Assembly: GCF_014925405.1 (NCBI RefSeq)
Contig: NZ_AQHJ01000031.1
Coordinates: 1 to 50,682 of the forward strand
Origin: Pseudoalteromonas ulvae UL12
GTDB taxonomy: Bacteria > Pseudomonadota > Gammaproteobacteria > Enterobacterales > Alteromonadaceae
Direction of reading: 5' to 3'
DNA length: 50,682 nt
Numbering within the stretch: the stretch's first letter is position 1; each line of letters starts with the position of its first letter. This document shows positions 8,208-21,535 of the stretch, piece after piece. Both the position numbers and the translations under genes were made by a program. The notes under the pieces are model-generated. The model saw only the letters and a list, made by a program, of their open reading frames with translations, had not been told where the DNA came from and ran no database searches.

Positions 8208-9215
8208 ATGAAGTACCATGATTCCATGGCCATAGCCCAAGACAAAATGACACAAGTTTGTCTTTTTTTAGAACGCCATAACTTAGTTCCGCTTCCTATA
8301 AATTATCACGTTGCTTATGCTTATGTGTCCAACACTCAAGCAACCCTGTCTAATACCATCGACTCAAATATTGCAAATAACATTACCTTAGATAATTTTT
8401 TAATGGAGACTTGGTTTAATGAATATTTATCATTTGAGACTAAAAGTAATGATGCCTTATTAAAAGGCGCCAATAACGTTGTTGATACAATTAATCAGGC
8501 AACAGAGCAATGCACTGACTCGGTTAATCAATATTTAGCCCAATTAGATTCTGGCTTAGTCGCAATCGACGAAACCAATATCACTCAATCTCGACAAATT
8601 ATCTCTGAGCTAATTGAAGCCAGTTATGAATTAAAAGCCGAACAACTTAAAATTCAAGAACGTATTCTCCAAGCACAGGCTGAAGCTTATAAAACACAGT
8701 TAAAAATTGATGAATTAAAAAAAGAGCGATATAGCGACCCGCTAACTGGCTTATATCAACAAGCTTATTTGAATCAGCAAGTGACTCTTTGGCAGCAAGA
8801 CTCACACTCCCTATGCGCGATAGCCATCAACATTGATCATTTTAACGAGTTTAATAGTCGCTATGGTCACCTTATTGGTGACATAGTGCTAAATAAAGTA
8901 GCGAAAAAGGTGCAATCTTACGTACTTGAAAGCGGATTACCCGTACGCACACGAGGTGAAGAATTCATGGTGTTTTTACCTGACATTGATATTAATACAG
9001 CCAGTGAAATCGCAGAAAAAATCCGTGGGGGAGTAGAAAAACTACGCTTTGTAAGTTCGCGAAGCGGTAAACGATTACCCACGATCACTGTCTCTGTGGG
9101 TGTGGCTAAAAATGCCATTGAAGAAGATTTAAGCCTCTTAACGAGTAATGCATCACAAGCGTTACAGCAAGCCAAACTCAATGGCCGCAATACTGTTGTT
9201 AACTCTTTAAATTAA
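8208..9215 (+). CDS. cytoplasmic diguanylate cyclase with RGEEF motif
   Basis: A GGDEF protein expected to make c-di-GMP from GTP. An N-terminal helical region of about 130 residues without a known sensor domain leads through a coiled coil (about 130-175) into a GGDEF domain starting at DPLTGLYQQAYL. The active-site loop reads RGEEF instead of GGEEF, so the first glycine is arginine; some such variants remain active in other proteins. No RxxD inhibitory site precedes it. ATG 8208 is preferred over the in-frame GTG 8199; neither has a clear ribosome binding site. Its end overlaps the convergent GGDEF-EAL gene by 17 bp. Confidence 0.88.
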   Translation: MKYHDSMAIAQDKMTQVCLFLERHNLVPLPINYHVAYAYVSNTQATLSNTIDSNIANNITLDNFLMETWFNEYLSFETKSNDALLKGANNVVDTINQATEQCTDSVNQYLAQLDSGLVAIDETNITQSRQIISELIEASYELKAEQLKIQERILQAQAEAYKTQLKIDELKKERYSDPLTGLYQQAYLNQQVTLWQQDSHSLCAIAINIDHFNEFNSRYGHLIGDIVLNKVAKKVQSYVLESGLPVRTRGEEFMVFLPDIDINTASEIAEKIRGGVEKLRFVSSRSGKRLPTITVSVGVAKNAIEEDLSLLTSNASQALQQAKLNGRNTVVNSLN

Positions 9216-11145
9216 AGTTTGTCATAGGATGGGCGATTTGAAAACCCTGTAGCCCATCCATTCCTAACTGCCGCGCCCAGCGCGCCTCTTTATCTGTTTC
9301 TATTTGCTCACACACCACAGTGATCCCTAAACTATGCGCCAATTGCACGATCGTTTCTAAGAATGACCAATTCGCTTGGTCGGCATCCAAATCATGAATA
9401 AAACTGCCATCAATTTTAATGACATCTACATGCCACATGCGCAACATTTTAAGTGTATTGTCACCCATGCCAAAATGATCGACTGCGACTTTACTTCCCA
9501 TGGACTGCAAACGATGCACAATGGATGTCGCATTTTTGATCTGACTTAAAGAGGCTTCATCAAACTCCCAAATAACCGAGCTAAAAAAGTCAGCGTATGA
9601 ATGAGACAGTTCAGTCAGCCAATTATTAAATTTTTCATCAAGCATGCTATAAGGAGATAAGTTAATACTCGCAGGTAAAATCAACTCACTATTCAAATAA
9701 GCCAACTTCACTATTTCAATAATTCGCTTATCAAAATACTCAACACAATGAAATTTTTCTGCTTGGGCTTGCAACAATCGCGCTGGTATCGGCTGATTTT
9801 TGTATTCAAATGAGCTCAAGACTTCAGCAAACATATTATTGATTTCATCAGCTAGTACCACTCTTTGTTGGCAAAATTTTAAACTCGCCTCTTCAATGAC
9901 ATTGAGTACAGCTTCACGTGATTTCAGTAATGAACTAACTTTGCTTAACTCACTATTTTCTGAATTGAAATGGAATAGATGGGGCTCTTTTGATGCCATA
10001 TTCAAGGCATCATCAACACGAATTAACACATCCGAGATCGTTTCTTTTGCTTGAAACACTGTCGCGCCAATCAAGACTTGTTTCTTGCGTTGATAACGAT
10101 TTTGCAGCTCAGAAAATTCAGCAGACAATTGATGAATTCGATCAATCACATCGTCCTGCAATACATCTTTTAAAATACTTGCAAATTCGTATTCATTGAC
10201 TCGGTATAGCTCAAAGTTGCCGTCTTGCTTTAACGTCAATTGGCTTGCATGAATAATATCTTCAAGTAAAGAGCGCGCAATATTGAATCCTTCTTGCTGA
10301 CGAATAAGCTCAAACTGATTCAAGCGAATGAAAATTAAAGCACCATTGTATGTTTCTGATTCATGTAATGCCTGGCTTAACTGGGCAATAAACAAACGCC
10401 GATTGCCAAGCTGAGTCAGCTCATCTTTATAAAGTGACTTTTTGGCATGCTCAAGTCGTTCACTCAATTCATTAATAAAAGACTTAACCTGCTCTGTCAT
10501 ATCATTATGAACTTGTACTAGCCGCTCAACTTCTTTAACACTCTTAATCGGTTTCAATACCGGAAAGTGTTTATTTGTCAAAGCATTCGATTGAGACTCA
10601 ATCGCTGATAATGACTGCGTAATAGAGCGAGAAAAACGCCGAATATAAAACGACAAGCATATCGCTAACAACAAATAACCAATGAAAAGACTAACAATGA
10701 CCTGACCAGCAAACGGCGCAAGACTGATATTTTGCAATTGAATTGTTAAAACAAACTTGTCCCCTGAACTATTAGTAAAGGATTTTTTTATCGGTGGAGA
10801 AATCAGGTATAAAAACTTAACACCGGCCAGCAAAGCGGGGCCTTGGCTAGTGCGATGATAATATTGATGAATAAGCTGTTCGTTAGAAATATCGGTCAAA
10901 GATAATAATTTTATCGGCCCTTTTGAGGCGGTGGTGTTTATTAAACTTGCAATATCAGTTGATGAGTCATGTTCGATACCATGTTGCACTTGGCTGACAA
11001 TCATATTCGCCATAAATTGTGTTTGCTCAACACTCTGTTGCTGGACTTGATAGCGCGCTAAAAAAATAATTGCACATGCGCTGATAAGTAACAACGTCAA
11101 TAAAAATAAACTAAACACACTCATCAAGTGACGCGCAAGACCCAT
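9199..11145 (-). CDS. membrane GGDEF-EAL protein with degenerate sites, LapD-like
   Basis: Layout: membrane helix at the N-terminus, about 120 periplasmic residues, a second helix (FAGQVIVSLFIGYLLLAIC), a HAMP-like linker, then GGDEF and EAL domains. The GGDEF loop is VNEYEF, so cyclase activity is unlikely. In the EAL domain NLSP and KID are kept, but DDFGTG is DHFGMG and the EGVE block is CEQIE, so hydrolysis is doubtful. This pattern fits a c-di-GMP receptor such as LapD, or a CsrD-like protein; no LapG gene is nearby. The start is ATG 11145, which has GGAGG six bases upstream; an in-frame ATG at 11172 lacks one. Confidence 0.8.
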   Translation of the reverse strand: MGLARHLMSVFSLFLLTLLLISACAIIFLARYQVQQQSVEQTQFMANMIVSQVQHGIEHDSSTDIASLINTTASKGPIKLLSLTDISNEQLIHQYYHRTSQGPALLAGVKFLYLISPPIKKSFTNSSGDKFVLTIQLQNISLAPFAGQVIVSLFIGYLLLAICLSFYIRRFSRSITQSLSAIESQSNALTNKHFPVLKPIKSVKEVERLVQVHNDMTEQVKSFINELSERLEHAKKSLYKDELTQLGNRRLFIAQLSQALHESETYNGALIFIRLNQFELIRQQEGFNIARSLLEDIIHASQLTLKQDGNFELYRVNEYEFASILKDVLQDDVIDRIHQLSAEFSELQNRYQRKKQVLIGATVFQAKETISDVLIRVDDALNMASKEPHLFHFNSENSELSKVSSLLKSREAVLNVIEEASLKFCQQRVVLADEINNMFAEVLSSFEYKNQPIPARLLQAQAEKFHCVEYFDKRIIEIVKLAYLNSELILPASINLSPYSMLDEKFNNWLTELSHSYADFFSSVIWEFDEASLSQIKNATSIVHRLQSMGSKVAVDHFGMGDNTLKMLRMWHVDVIKIDGSFIHDLDADQANWSFLETIVQLAHSLGITVVCEQIETDKEARWARQLGMDGLQGFQIAHPMTNFNLKS

Positions 11146-11325
11146 AGACCCTCCTAAAAAGACCACCAACATAAATACACTCTACTCATAGTCTAGTGGG
11201 TATTAATTGAATCGCCTTAAAATGTAGAATTTTATAGGTAAATCAGTACGTGTCTCACATCAGTTAATGGTATTGTGGTGAGCAATAAAGTAAACTAGCT
11301 AGGCAGCTAAATACAGAGAAAAACC

Positions 11326-12081
11326 ATGGATCACAAGCAAGAAAACACCACTCACTTTGGTTACAAAACCGTTGAAGCAGATAAAAAAGCCAGCTTAGTT
11401 GCTGACGTTTTTCACTCTGTTGCAGCCAAGTACGATGTCATGAATGATTTAATGTCGATGGGCATACATCGTTTATGGAAACGACAAACCATCGCAAGTT
11501 CAGGTGTGCGTAAAGGCCATAAAATTCTCGATTTAGCCGGTGGTACAGGTGATCTAACCGCCAAATTTAGCCAAATAACGGGTGAAACAGGTCAGGTTGT
11601 TTTAGGTGATATCAATGATTCTATGCTCAAAGTGGGACGAGAAAAATTACGTAACTTAGGGCTTGTGGGCAATATCGAATACGTGCAAATGAATGCTGAA
11701 GCGCTGCCTTTTCCTGATAATACTTTTGATATCATTACCATTGCATTTGGTTTACGTAACGTTACTGACAAAGACAAAGCGCTTGCTTCTATGTATCGTG
11801 TATTAAAACCAGGTGGCCGTTTACTTGTTTTAGAGTTCTCTAAACCTAGCTCTGAAGCACTAGCAAAAGTGTATGATTTTTATTCATTTAATATCTTGCC
11901 GACCATGGGTAAAGTTATCGCTAATGACAGTGAATCCTATCAATACTTAGCTGAATCCATTCGCATGCACCCCGATCAAGACACTCTCAAAGGAATGATG
12001 GAAAATGTTGGCTTTGAGCAAACAAGCTATCAGAACCTAACCGGCGGGATTGTCGCATTACACCGAGGCTTCAAGTTTTAG
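11326..12081 (+). CDS. ubiE: ubiquinone/menaquinone C-methyltransferase UbiE
   Basis: SAM-dependent C-methyltransferase acting in both ubiquinone and menaquinone synthesis. The 251-aa protein has the family's [26 protein letters not shown] opening, the SAM-binding [11 protein letters not shown], and the C-terminal block [13 protein letters not shown]. It heads the ubiE-ubiJ-ubiB set, the same order as in E. coli. The ubiJ start follows within about 12 bp of the stop. Confidence 0.97.
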   Translation: MDHKQENTTHFGYKTVEADKKASLVADVFHSVAAKYDVMNDLMSMGIHRLWKRQTIASSGVRKGHKILDLAGGTGDLTAKFSQITGETGQVVLGDINDSMLKVGREKLRNLGLVGNIEYVQMNAEALPFPDNTFDIITIAFGLRNVTDKDKALASMYRVLKPGGRLLVLEFSKPSSEALAKVYDFYSFNILPTMGKVIANDSESYQYLAESIRMHPDQDTLKGMMENVGFEQTSYQNLTGGIVALHRGFKF

Positions 12082-12092
12082 GATCGCCTGTG

Positions 12093-12704
12093 ATGATTCC
12101 GCAATTTTTAGTCGCCATCATTGAACAAGCGGTTAATCAAGTCTTTAGGCTTGATACAAGCTTGCATCACTCCTTACAGCCAGCCAAGCACAAAACCTTG
12201 TTGATTGAAGTGCGTGACTGGCAACAAGCTTTTTCGTTAACTTATACTGGCACACAACTATTCATTTTCAGCAGCGATGAACGTCAAGCTGATTGCATAA
12301 TCAGTACCGACTTAGCTACGCTGCAACAGCTATCGCAAGCGAATAAAATAACGCAACTTATCCGAGAAAATAAACTCGATTTAGACGGTGACTTACACCT
12401 TGCGCAAACCTATAGCGGCGCTTTTTCAAAAATAAATATCGATTGGGAAGAGCACTTAGCTGACTATTTAGGCGATGCTGCAAGCCATAATGTGTTTCGT
12501 TTATTACGCAAGACACAACAACAAACACGCACCTCAATGCAAAAGTGTCAAAGCACGCTGACGGCTCTGATGCAAGATGAATTAAAAGTCGCCATACACC
12601 CTATTGAGCTATCTCAATTTAAAGAGCAAAACCGCACACTGAAAGCCCAATGTGCACAATTAGAGCTTCGTATCGATCACTTACTCAAGCAAGTAAAAGG
12701 ATAA
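12093..12704 (+). CDS. ubiJ: ubiquinone biosynthesis accessory factor UbiJ
   Basis: UbiJ is a lipid-binding helper of the soluble ubiquinone-synthesis complex. The 203-aa product has an SCP2-like fold in the first half ([15 protein letters not shown]..., [14 protein letters not shown]) and a C-terminal coiled coil ([19 protein letters not shown]), as in E. coli UbiJ. Similarity is modest, but the position between ubiE and ubiB decides the call. An in-frame GTG at 12090 competes with this ATG; AGGA at 12080-12083 could serve both. Confidence 0.9.
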   Translation: MIPQFLVAIIEQAVNQVFRLDTSLHHSLQPAKHKTLLIEVRDWQQAFSLTYTGTQLFIFSSDERQADCIISTDLATLQQLSQANKITQLIRENKLDLDGDLHLAQTYSGAFSKINIDWEEHLADYLGDAASHNVFRLLRKTQQQTRTSMQKCQSTLTALMQDELKVAIHPIELSQFKEQNRTLKAQCAQLELRIDHLLKQVKG

Positions 12705-12711
12705 CCTTTCC

Positions 12712-14328
12712 GTGCGCGCTGCCAGACTTTACAAAATAATCCACACTTTATTATATTTTGGCTTAGATACTCTTATCCCCAAAAAATGGCAACCTTGGTA
12801 TTTGAAAGGGTTTAGGTGGTGTTTTTTTTGGATTAAAAACCAACACAAAACAACACCTAACGGCCAAAAACTACGTTTAGCTCTAGAACACTTAGGGCCC
12901 GTATGGATTAAGTTTGGCCAAATGTTATCGACTCGCCAAGATCTTTTATCTGTCGAAATGGCGCAAGAGCTCGCCTTACTGCAAGATAAAGTACCACCAT
13001 TTTCCGGCTCTCAAGCACAAGCGATTATAGAGCAAGCCCTTGAACTGCAAAGTATCAATGAGTTATTTTTTGAGTTCGACAGCACAGCACTTGCTTCAGC
13101 GTCCATTGCACAAGTCCACAGTGCGAAATTACAAAAAGACGATGGTTCAACAGATGATATTGTCATTAAGGTGATTCGTCCTGATATCGAAAAGACTATC
13201 CAAGCCGACCTTCAACTAATGCAAGATTTGGCCAAATTAGTCAGTCGCTTACTACCAGATGGGAAGCGTTTGCGCCCTGTTGAAGTGATTAAAGAGTATA
13301 AAAAAACACTCTTAGATGAATTAGATTTAATGCGAGAAGGCGCGAACGCGATCCAACTGCGTCGTAATTTTGAAAACTCTGACAGCCTCTATATTCCTTA
13401 TATCTATAGTGACCTAAGTCGTAAAAATATTTTAGTGATGGAGCGAATATACGGTATTCCAGTATCTGATTTAACCGCATTAAAAGCACAAGGAACAAAT
13501 TTAGAATTACTCGCAGAGCGCGGGGTTCAAGTCTTTTTTACCCAAGTTTTTCGCGACAGTTTTTTTCATGCGGATATGCATCCAGGTAATATTTTTGTGT
13601 CTTATGACACTCCAAACAACCCAAAATATATTGGGATTGATTGCGGAATTGTCGGAACCCTTAACCGAGAAGATAAACGTTATTTGGCAGAAAATTTCAT
13701 CGCATTCTTCAATCGGGATTATCGAAAAGTCGCTGAATTACATGTCGATTCCGGTTGGGTTCCTCCAGAAACTAATGTCGAAGAGTTTGAATTTGCCATT
13801 CGGACTGTCTGTGAACCCATTTTCCAAAAGCCTTTAGCGGAAATCTCCTTTGGACATGTGTTGGTTAACTTATTCAACACTGCCCGTCGATTTAATATGG
13901 AAGTACAACCTCAGCTTGTTTTGCTGCAAAAAACGTTACTGTATGTAGAAGGACTTGGCCGCCAGCTGTATCCTCAACTTGATTTATGGAAAACAGCAAA
14001 ACCATTTTTAGAGAAGTGGGTTAAAGATCAAGTCGGTCCTATGGCCGTCTTAAAACATATTCAAGCGAATCTACCATTTTGGGGAGAAAAACTTCCTGAA
14101 CTGCCAGATCTTATTTATAACAGTTTGAAAAACAACCAGCGCCCACACAGGCACATCACAGAACATAGACCGACGTCGATTAAACCTATTTTGCTTGGGC
14201 TTTTTGGCTGTACAAGTTTTCTTGCCGCCTGTATGTTCTATCTTGAGAAACAACCAACATTAGCACTTGTTGGTTTAACTTGCTCAATTGGTTTTTCTTT
14301 AGGTGCATGGTTAAAAACAAACAATTAA
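12712..14328 (+). CDS. ubiB: ubiquinone biosynthesis atypical kinase/ATPase UbiB
   Basis: Membrane-anchored ADCK-family protein needed for ubiquinone synthesis. 538 aa, closely matching E. coli UbiB. Visible family motifs: [15 protein letters not shown] (the KxGQ motif that covers the nucleotide pocket), [20 protein letters not shown] and IGIDCGIVG. Two membrane helices close the C-terminus (about 487-505 and 512-532). The start is GTG, 7 bp after ubiJ's stop. The C-terminal region before the helices is more divergent than the rest. Confidence 0.96.
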   Translation: MRAARLYKIIHTLLYFGLDTLIPKKWQPWYLKGFRWCFFWIKNQHKTTPNGQKLRLALEHLGPVWIKFGQMLSTRQDLLSVEMAQELALLQDKVPPFSGSQAQAIIEQALELQSINELFFEFDSTALASASIAQVHSAKLQKDDGSTDDIVIKVIRPDIEKTIQADLQLMQDLAKLVSRLLPDGKRLRPVEVIKEYKKTLLDELDLMREGANAIQLRRNFENSDSLYIPYIYSDLSRKNILVMERIYGIPVSDLTALKAQGTNLELLAERGVQVFFTQVFRDSFFHADMHPGNIFVSYDTPNNPKYIGIDCGIVGTLNREDKRYLAENFIAFFNRDYRKVAELHVDSGWVPPETNVEEFEFAIRTVCEPIFQKPLAEISFGHVLVNLFNTARRFNMEVQPQLVLLQKTLLYVEGLGRQLYPQLDLWKTAKPFLEKWVKDQVGPMAVLKHIQANLPFWGEKLPELPDLIYNSLKNNQRPHRHITEHRPTSIKPILLGLFGCTSFLAACMFYLEKQPTLALVGLTCSIGFSLGAWLKTNN

Positions 14329-14378
14329 CTCAAACAACTGTGTAAGCGTAAAGTGCAGAACTCGCACAAATTAACACT

Positions 14379-14407
14379 ACTGATTTTTCATATTTCGGGC
14401 GTATAAT
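14379..14407 (+). promoter_or_regulatory. candidate promoter for the tat operon
   Basis: A perfect -10 TATAAT lies at 14402-14407, about 25 bp upstream of the tatA Shine-Dalgarno. The best -35 partner is the weak ACTGAT at 14379-14384 (17-bp spacer). The 105-bp gap between ubiB and tatA would allow independent expression of the Tat genes. Confidence 0.5.
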
Positions 14408-14433
14408 AATCAAAATTTTTAGAGGATAACATC

Positions 14434-14676
14434 ATGGGTATTGGCGGCATCAGCATTTGGCAGTTAGTGATCATTCTTGCAATCATTATATTGCTATTTG
14501 GCACAAAAAAATTACGAAATATCGGTGGCGATTTAGGTAATGCTGTAAAAGGCTTTAAAAAAGCAGTGTCGGATGACAATACAACAACAGATGCAAGCAC
14601 ACAAACACCCAACATCGCACAAAAAGAAGATGAAGCAAAACCAACCAACAGCCAAAAAGAGCAGGATAAGGTCTAA
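14434..14676 (+). CDS. tatA: Sec-independent protein translocase TatA
   Basis: Pore-forming subunit of the twin-arginine translocase, which exports folded proteins. 80 aa: a short N-terminal membrane helix ([18 protein letters not shown]), the hinge and amphipathic helix [19 protein letters not shown], then a polar tail. AGAGGAT precedes the ATG. First gene of tatABC, 3 bp before tatB. Confidence 0.96.
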   Translation: MGIGGISIWQLVIILAIIILLFGTKKLRNIGGDLGNAVKGFKKAVSDDNTTTDASTQTPNIAQKEDEAKPTNSQKEQDKV

Positions 14677-14679
14677 CCC

Positions 14680-15000
14680 ATGGGCATGTGGGAGTTAGTT
14701 GTTGTTTTTGTAGTTGGTTTGATTGTGCTAGGTCCAGAACGGTTACCTGTCGCAGTCAGAACCGTTGCTAGATGGTTTAAAACTGTAAAACAATTTGGTA
14801 ATACCATTCAGGCTGAGGTGAATGAAGAACTCAGAGTGCATGAATTACACCAAAATCTAAAAAAAGCTGAAGAGCAAGGAATGGAGAACTTATCTCCACA
14901 ATTACAACGCTCACTTGATGAGCTAAATCAAGCAGCTCAATCGGTTACTCATAGTTTCAAACCTACCACTTCTTCACTACAAGACAAAAAAGATGACTAG
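14680..15000 (+). CDS. tatB: Sec-independent protein translocase TatB
   Basis: Forms the twin-arginine signal receptor with TatC. 106 aa: membrane helix MWELVVVFVVGLIVLGPERLP with the conserved GPERLP hinge that sets TatB apart from TatA, then amphipathic and acidic helices. The family is often longer (E. coli 171 aa), so the cytoplasmic tail is short here. Its end overlaps tatC by 8 bp. Confidence 0.95.
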   Translation: MGMWELVVVFVVGLIVLGPERLPVAVRTVARWFKTVKQFGNTIQAEVNEELRVHELHQNLKKAEEQGMENLSPQLQRSLDELNQAAQSVTHSFKPTTSSLQDKKDD

Positions 15001-15745
15001 CCAAGCGGCCCAATCAGGCTTTATTAGCCACTTAGTTGAACTTCGCAATCGCTTAATGCGCGCCCTTTTATCTATATTGCTCATCTTTTTGAGCTTAGTG
15101 TATTTTGCCAATGATATTTATAGCTTTGTAGCCGATCCACTGATCCAGCATCTGCCTGAGAATGCCAGCATGATCGCAACGGATGTCACCGCGCCCTTTT
15201 TTGCCCCCTTCAAGCTGACTTTATTTGCTGCGTTATTTCTCTCATTTCCGTTTATTTTGCATCAAATATGGGGTTTTATCGCCCCGGGTTTATACCAAAC
15301 CGAAAAGAAAATGCTCATTCCTATTCTTATCTCGAGTATTTTATTATTTTATGGCGGTATTTCATTTTGCTACTTTGTAGTCTTTCCGATTATTTTAGGT
15401 TTTTTTACCGGCATTGGCCCTGAGGTAATGACTTTAACACCTGATATCAGTAGTTATTTAAGTTTTGTGCTGAAACTCTTCTTTGCTTTTGGTATCGCCT
15501 TTGAAATACCTGTCGCGATTATGCTGCTTTGCTGGAGTGGCGTCACCACCATTGAAAATTTGAAAGAAAAACGCCCTTACGTGGTGGTTGGTGCATTTGT
15601 TGTAGCCATGTTTTTAACTCCACCTGATGTGTTATCACAAACACTGCTGGCTATTCCCATGCTTGCTCTGTTCGAGTTAGGCTTAGTATTGGCTTCTTTT
15701 TATTCAAAAAAGCCACAACCTCAAGAAACTGAAGAAATGGAATAA
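14993..15745 (+). CDS. tatC: Sec-independent protein translocase TatC
   Basis: Core receptor of the twin-arginine pathway. 250 aa with six predicted membrane helices. Family signatures are HLVELRNRLMRAL at the N-terminus, which contacts the signal peptide, and the FAFGIAFEIPVAIMLL block. It overlaps tatB, a sign of translational coupling. Only 3 bp separate it from the next gene. Confidence 0.96.
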   Translation: MTSQAAQSGFISHLVELRNRLMRALLSILLIFLSLVYFANDIYSFVADPLIQHLPENASMIATDVTAPFFAPFKLTLFAALFLSFPFILHQIWGFIAPGLYQTEKKMLIPILISSILLFYGGISFCYFVVFPIILGFFTGIGPEVMTLTPDISSYLSFVLKLFFAFGIAFEIPVAIMLLCWSGVTTIENLKEKRPYVVVGAFVVAMFLTPPDVLSQTLLAIPMLALFELGLVLASFYSKKPQPQETEEME

Positions 15746-15748
15746 AAA

Positions 15749-16285
15749 ATGAAAAAAATAATTCTTAGTTTATCTGCACTCTATTTATGTTCGACGTCAG
15801 TATTTGCCTCAACTGCAATCGAAGATTGCCGTACAGTTGAAAATGATCTGCATCGTTTGATGTGTTATGACACTGCCATTGATGCGCTCAACAAAAAACA
15901 AGTCGCCGCGGCTCCTGTCGCTCAAGCAAAAAATGTTGCACCTACTACAACCCAAGCCCCACAGGTAAAGGTTGCTCCCACCAATCCAGAGCAGGAAGTT
16001 GTAGCCAACAGTGCAACTAACACCGAATTTGGGCTAGAGCACAAAAATATTGGTAAAGATGGGGACTCTCAAGAATTAGTGTCTATCATTTCAACGGTTA
16101 ACAAAGCCCCTCGAGGTGAACTCATTTTAACCCTTGATAACGGTCAAGTTTGGCGTCAATTAGGCACGGACAGTTTTAGAGTAAAAGCAGGACAAACCGT
16201 GATTATTTCTCGGGGGGCATTCAATTCTTTCTTGCTCAGACTAGAAGATAAGAATAAAAGCATTCGCGTAAAACGTACTTCATAA
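15749..16285 (+). CDS. periplasmic protein of unknown function (178 aa)
   Basis: A signal peptide with a typical cleavage site (STSVFA|STAIEDC) makes this an exported protein. The mature N-terminus has a Cys-x-x...RLMCYD motif seen in several small periplasmic families, including VasI of type VI secretion loci; the two cysteines may form a disulfide. A Pro/Ala/Gln-rich linker (about 52-90) leads to a C-terminal beta-rich domain ending in SIRVKRTS. It sits between tatC and tatD with 3-bp and overlapping junctions, so it is co-transcribed, but no Tat role is established. No type VI genes are nearby. Confidence 0.75.
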   Translation: MKKIILSLSALYLCSTSVFASTAIEDCRTVENDLHRLMCYDTAIDALNKKQVAAAPVAQAKNVAPTTTQAPQVKVAPTNPEQEVVANSATNTEFGLEHKNIGKDGDSQELVSIISTVNKAPRGELILTLDNGQVWRQLGTDSFRVKAGQTVIISRGAFNSFLLRLEDKNKSIRVKRTS

Positions 16286-17072
16286 TGACCGAGAAGCTCA
16301 TTGATGCTGGGGTAAATCTTTCTAGCCATCAGTTTTTGACTGATTTACCCGAAATAATTGCCAGAGCGCGTGCAGCTCAAATCGACAATATGCTGGTGAT
16401 TGGAACAGATGTCGATGAAAGCGCCATTGCATTGCAGCTAGCCGAGCAATATCAACTTTTTGCATCTGTTGGGGTTCATCCTCATTATGCGTGTAATGTC
16501 AGTGACGACTTTATTGCACAGCTGCAACGATTAGCGCAGAGTCCTTGGTGTAAAGCCATTGGCGAGTGTGGCCTGGACTTTAATCGAAACCTAAGCTCGC
16601 CAACGCAACAGTTGTCTGTATTTAATGCTCAATTATCACTAGCAAAAAACCTCAACATGCCAGTTTACATGCATGAACGAGATGCCAGTGATGAGCTGTA
16701 TCACTGCATTAAAGAGCATGCAATTACAGGTGTTGTCCATTGCTTCACAGGCAACAAACACGCACTTGAACGTTATTTAGATCTTGGTTTGTACATTGGT
16801 ATTACCGGCTGGGTATGCGATGAGCGCCGTGGTATTCCACTTCAGCAGCTCATTCAATACATTCCAGATGATCGCCTGCTTATTGAGACCGATGCCCCCT
16901 ATCTCATCCCGAGGACTATCCAACCAAAACCGAAAAAGCACCGCAATGAGCCGGCTTATTTGCATTATATCTGCGACATGATCGCACATTTAAAGCAGTG
17001 CAGCACTGCACATATCGCCAAAGCGACCTATGCTAATACTCAGCGTTTATTTAATTTGGGGCATGATCGTTA

Positions 17073-17073
<1 letters not shown>
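16285..17073 (+). CDS. tatD: TatD family metal-dependent nuclease
   Basis: Cytoplasmic TIM-barrel DNase of the TatD family, long linked to the tat operon but not required for export. 262 aa, close to E. coli TatD: opening LIDAGVNLSS, GVHPHYA, AIGECGLDFNRN, VHCFTG, and IETDAPYL with the metal-binding Asp. The start overlaps the preceding stop as TAATG. Confidence 0.93.
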
Positions 17074-19963
<2,890 letters not shown>

Positions 19964-19971
19964 CGCTACAC

Positions 19972-20014
19972 ACCGTATTCAGTGCTGCCATAGTCGAGGC
20001 ATCACTGATGCGGT
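19972..20014. terminator. hairpin between hemB and a convergent small gene
   Basis: An interrupted stem pairs ACCG/CGGT, CAGTG/CACTG and TGCC/GGCA around an 8-base loop. It fills the 53-bp gap between the hemB stop and the stop of the minus-strand small gene, so it may end both transcripts. The T-tract is weak. Confidence 0.45.
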
Positions 20015-20016
20015 AT

Positions 20017-20196
20017 TTACTGTTCTAACAACGCCATAACGAGTAAGCTCAAACCTATCATGCACACGCAGAGTGTCGCTCGGATTAACCATTTAGGTTC
20101 AACTTTTTTTTGCCACCAAAAGCCATAAAAGAAACGGACAAAATAAGTGGCTGTCATGCCAAACAAAGCAAAAATAAACAAATAAATAGCTAGCAA
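20017..20196 (-). CDS. small two-helix membrane protein (59 aa), TTG start
   Basis: A minus-strand frame of 59 codons with a TTG start and AGGAA five bases upstream. The product has one hydrophobic helix at the N-terminus (LLAIYLFIFALFGMTATYF), a cationic aromatic loop (RFFYGFWWQKKVEPKW) and a second helix (LCVCMIGLSLLVMALL), ending in EQ. The W/K/R-rich loop between two clean helices looks like a real membrane protein. An internal ATG would give 44 residues. I know no named family. It lies downstream of the tRNA array in the same direction, perhaps read from its promoter. Confidence 0.5.
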   Translation of the reverse strand: MLAIYLFIFALFGMTATYFVRFFYGFWWQKKVEPKWLIRATLCVCMIGLSLLVMALLEQ

Positions 20197-20331
20197 AACA
20201 TTTCCTATGCTTGTTCAAAATTAATCAAATTGACAACGTAGTCGTGTCTTATTGAGCATAGCAAGTTGAGGATACTGTAGATAGAAAAGTATTTAAAATA
20301 GAAGTATAGAAAAGATATTTTGACATTCAGT

Positions 20332-20408
<77 letters not shown>

Positions 20409-20469
20409 CCTGAATGTGTAAGAGTTATTTTAATTCTGCCTTAACGTCAGAATACAGTAACCAAAAAAT

Positions 20470-20546
<77 letters not shown>

Positions 20547-20607
20547 CCTGAATGTGTAAGAGTTATTTTAATTCTGCCTTAACGTCAGAATACAGTAACC
20601 AAAAAAT

Positions 20608-20684
<77 letters not shown>

Positions 20685-20745
20685 CCTGAATGTGTAAGAG
20701 TTATTTTAATTCTGCCTTAACGTCAGAATACAGTAACCAAAAAAT

Positions 20746-20822
<77 letters not shown>

Positions 20823-20883
20823 CCTGAATGTGTAAGAGTTATTTTAATTCTGCCTTAACGTCAGAATACAGTAACCAAAAAAT

Positions 20884-20960
<77 letters not shown>

Positions 20961-21021
20961 CCTGAATGTGTAAGAGTTATTTTAATTCTGCCTTAACGTC
21001 AGAATACAGTAACCAAAAAAT

Positions 21022-21098
<77 letters not shown>

Positions 21099-21159
21099 CC
21101 TGAATGTGTAAGAGTTATTTTAATTCTGCCTTAACGTCAGAATACAGTAACCAAAAAAT

Positions 21160-21236
<77 letters not shown>

Positions 21237-21295
21237 CCTGTATGTAAGAAATGTTTTAATTCTGTCTTAGCGTCAGAATACAGTAACCAAAAAAT

Positions 21296-21372
<77 letters not shown>

Positions 21373-21473
21373 CCTGTAAACAATTTAGAATCAATGACTT
21401 AAAATTGTTTCTCACTAAGAATTAAGTTAGATAAACCTGAGCTTTAATAACTTCATTCCTGAGAGAGAGCGCC

Positions 21474-21501
21474 ATAATATAGAAAAACTAAGATTATGCA
21501 A
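21474..21501 (-). promoter_or_regulatory. stringent-type promoter of the tRNA array
   Basis: On the minus strand TTGCAT (21496-21501) and TATTAT (21474-21479) are 16 bp apart, followed by the GC-rich discriminator GGCGC, as expected for a stable-RNA promoter. It faces the eight tRNA genes. No clear terminator is seen after the last copy. Confidence 0.65.
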
Positions 21502-21535
21502 GCTAAATTTAACTAAGCCGCCAAAAATTACATTT

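Noticed and set aside
8918..9190. Minus-strand 90-codon frame inside the diguanylate cyclase
   Set aside because: It is the antisense of a well-conserved GGDEF domain, with no plausible protein features.
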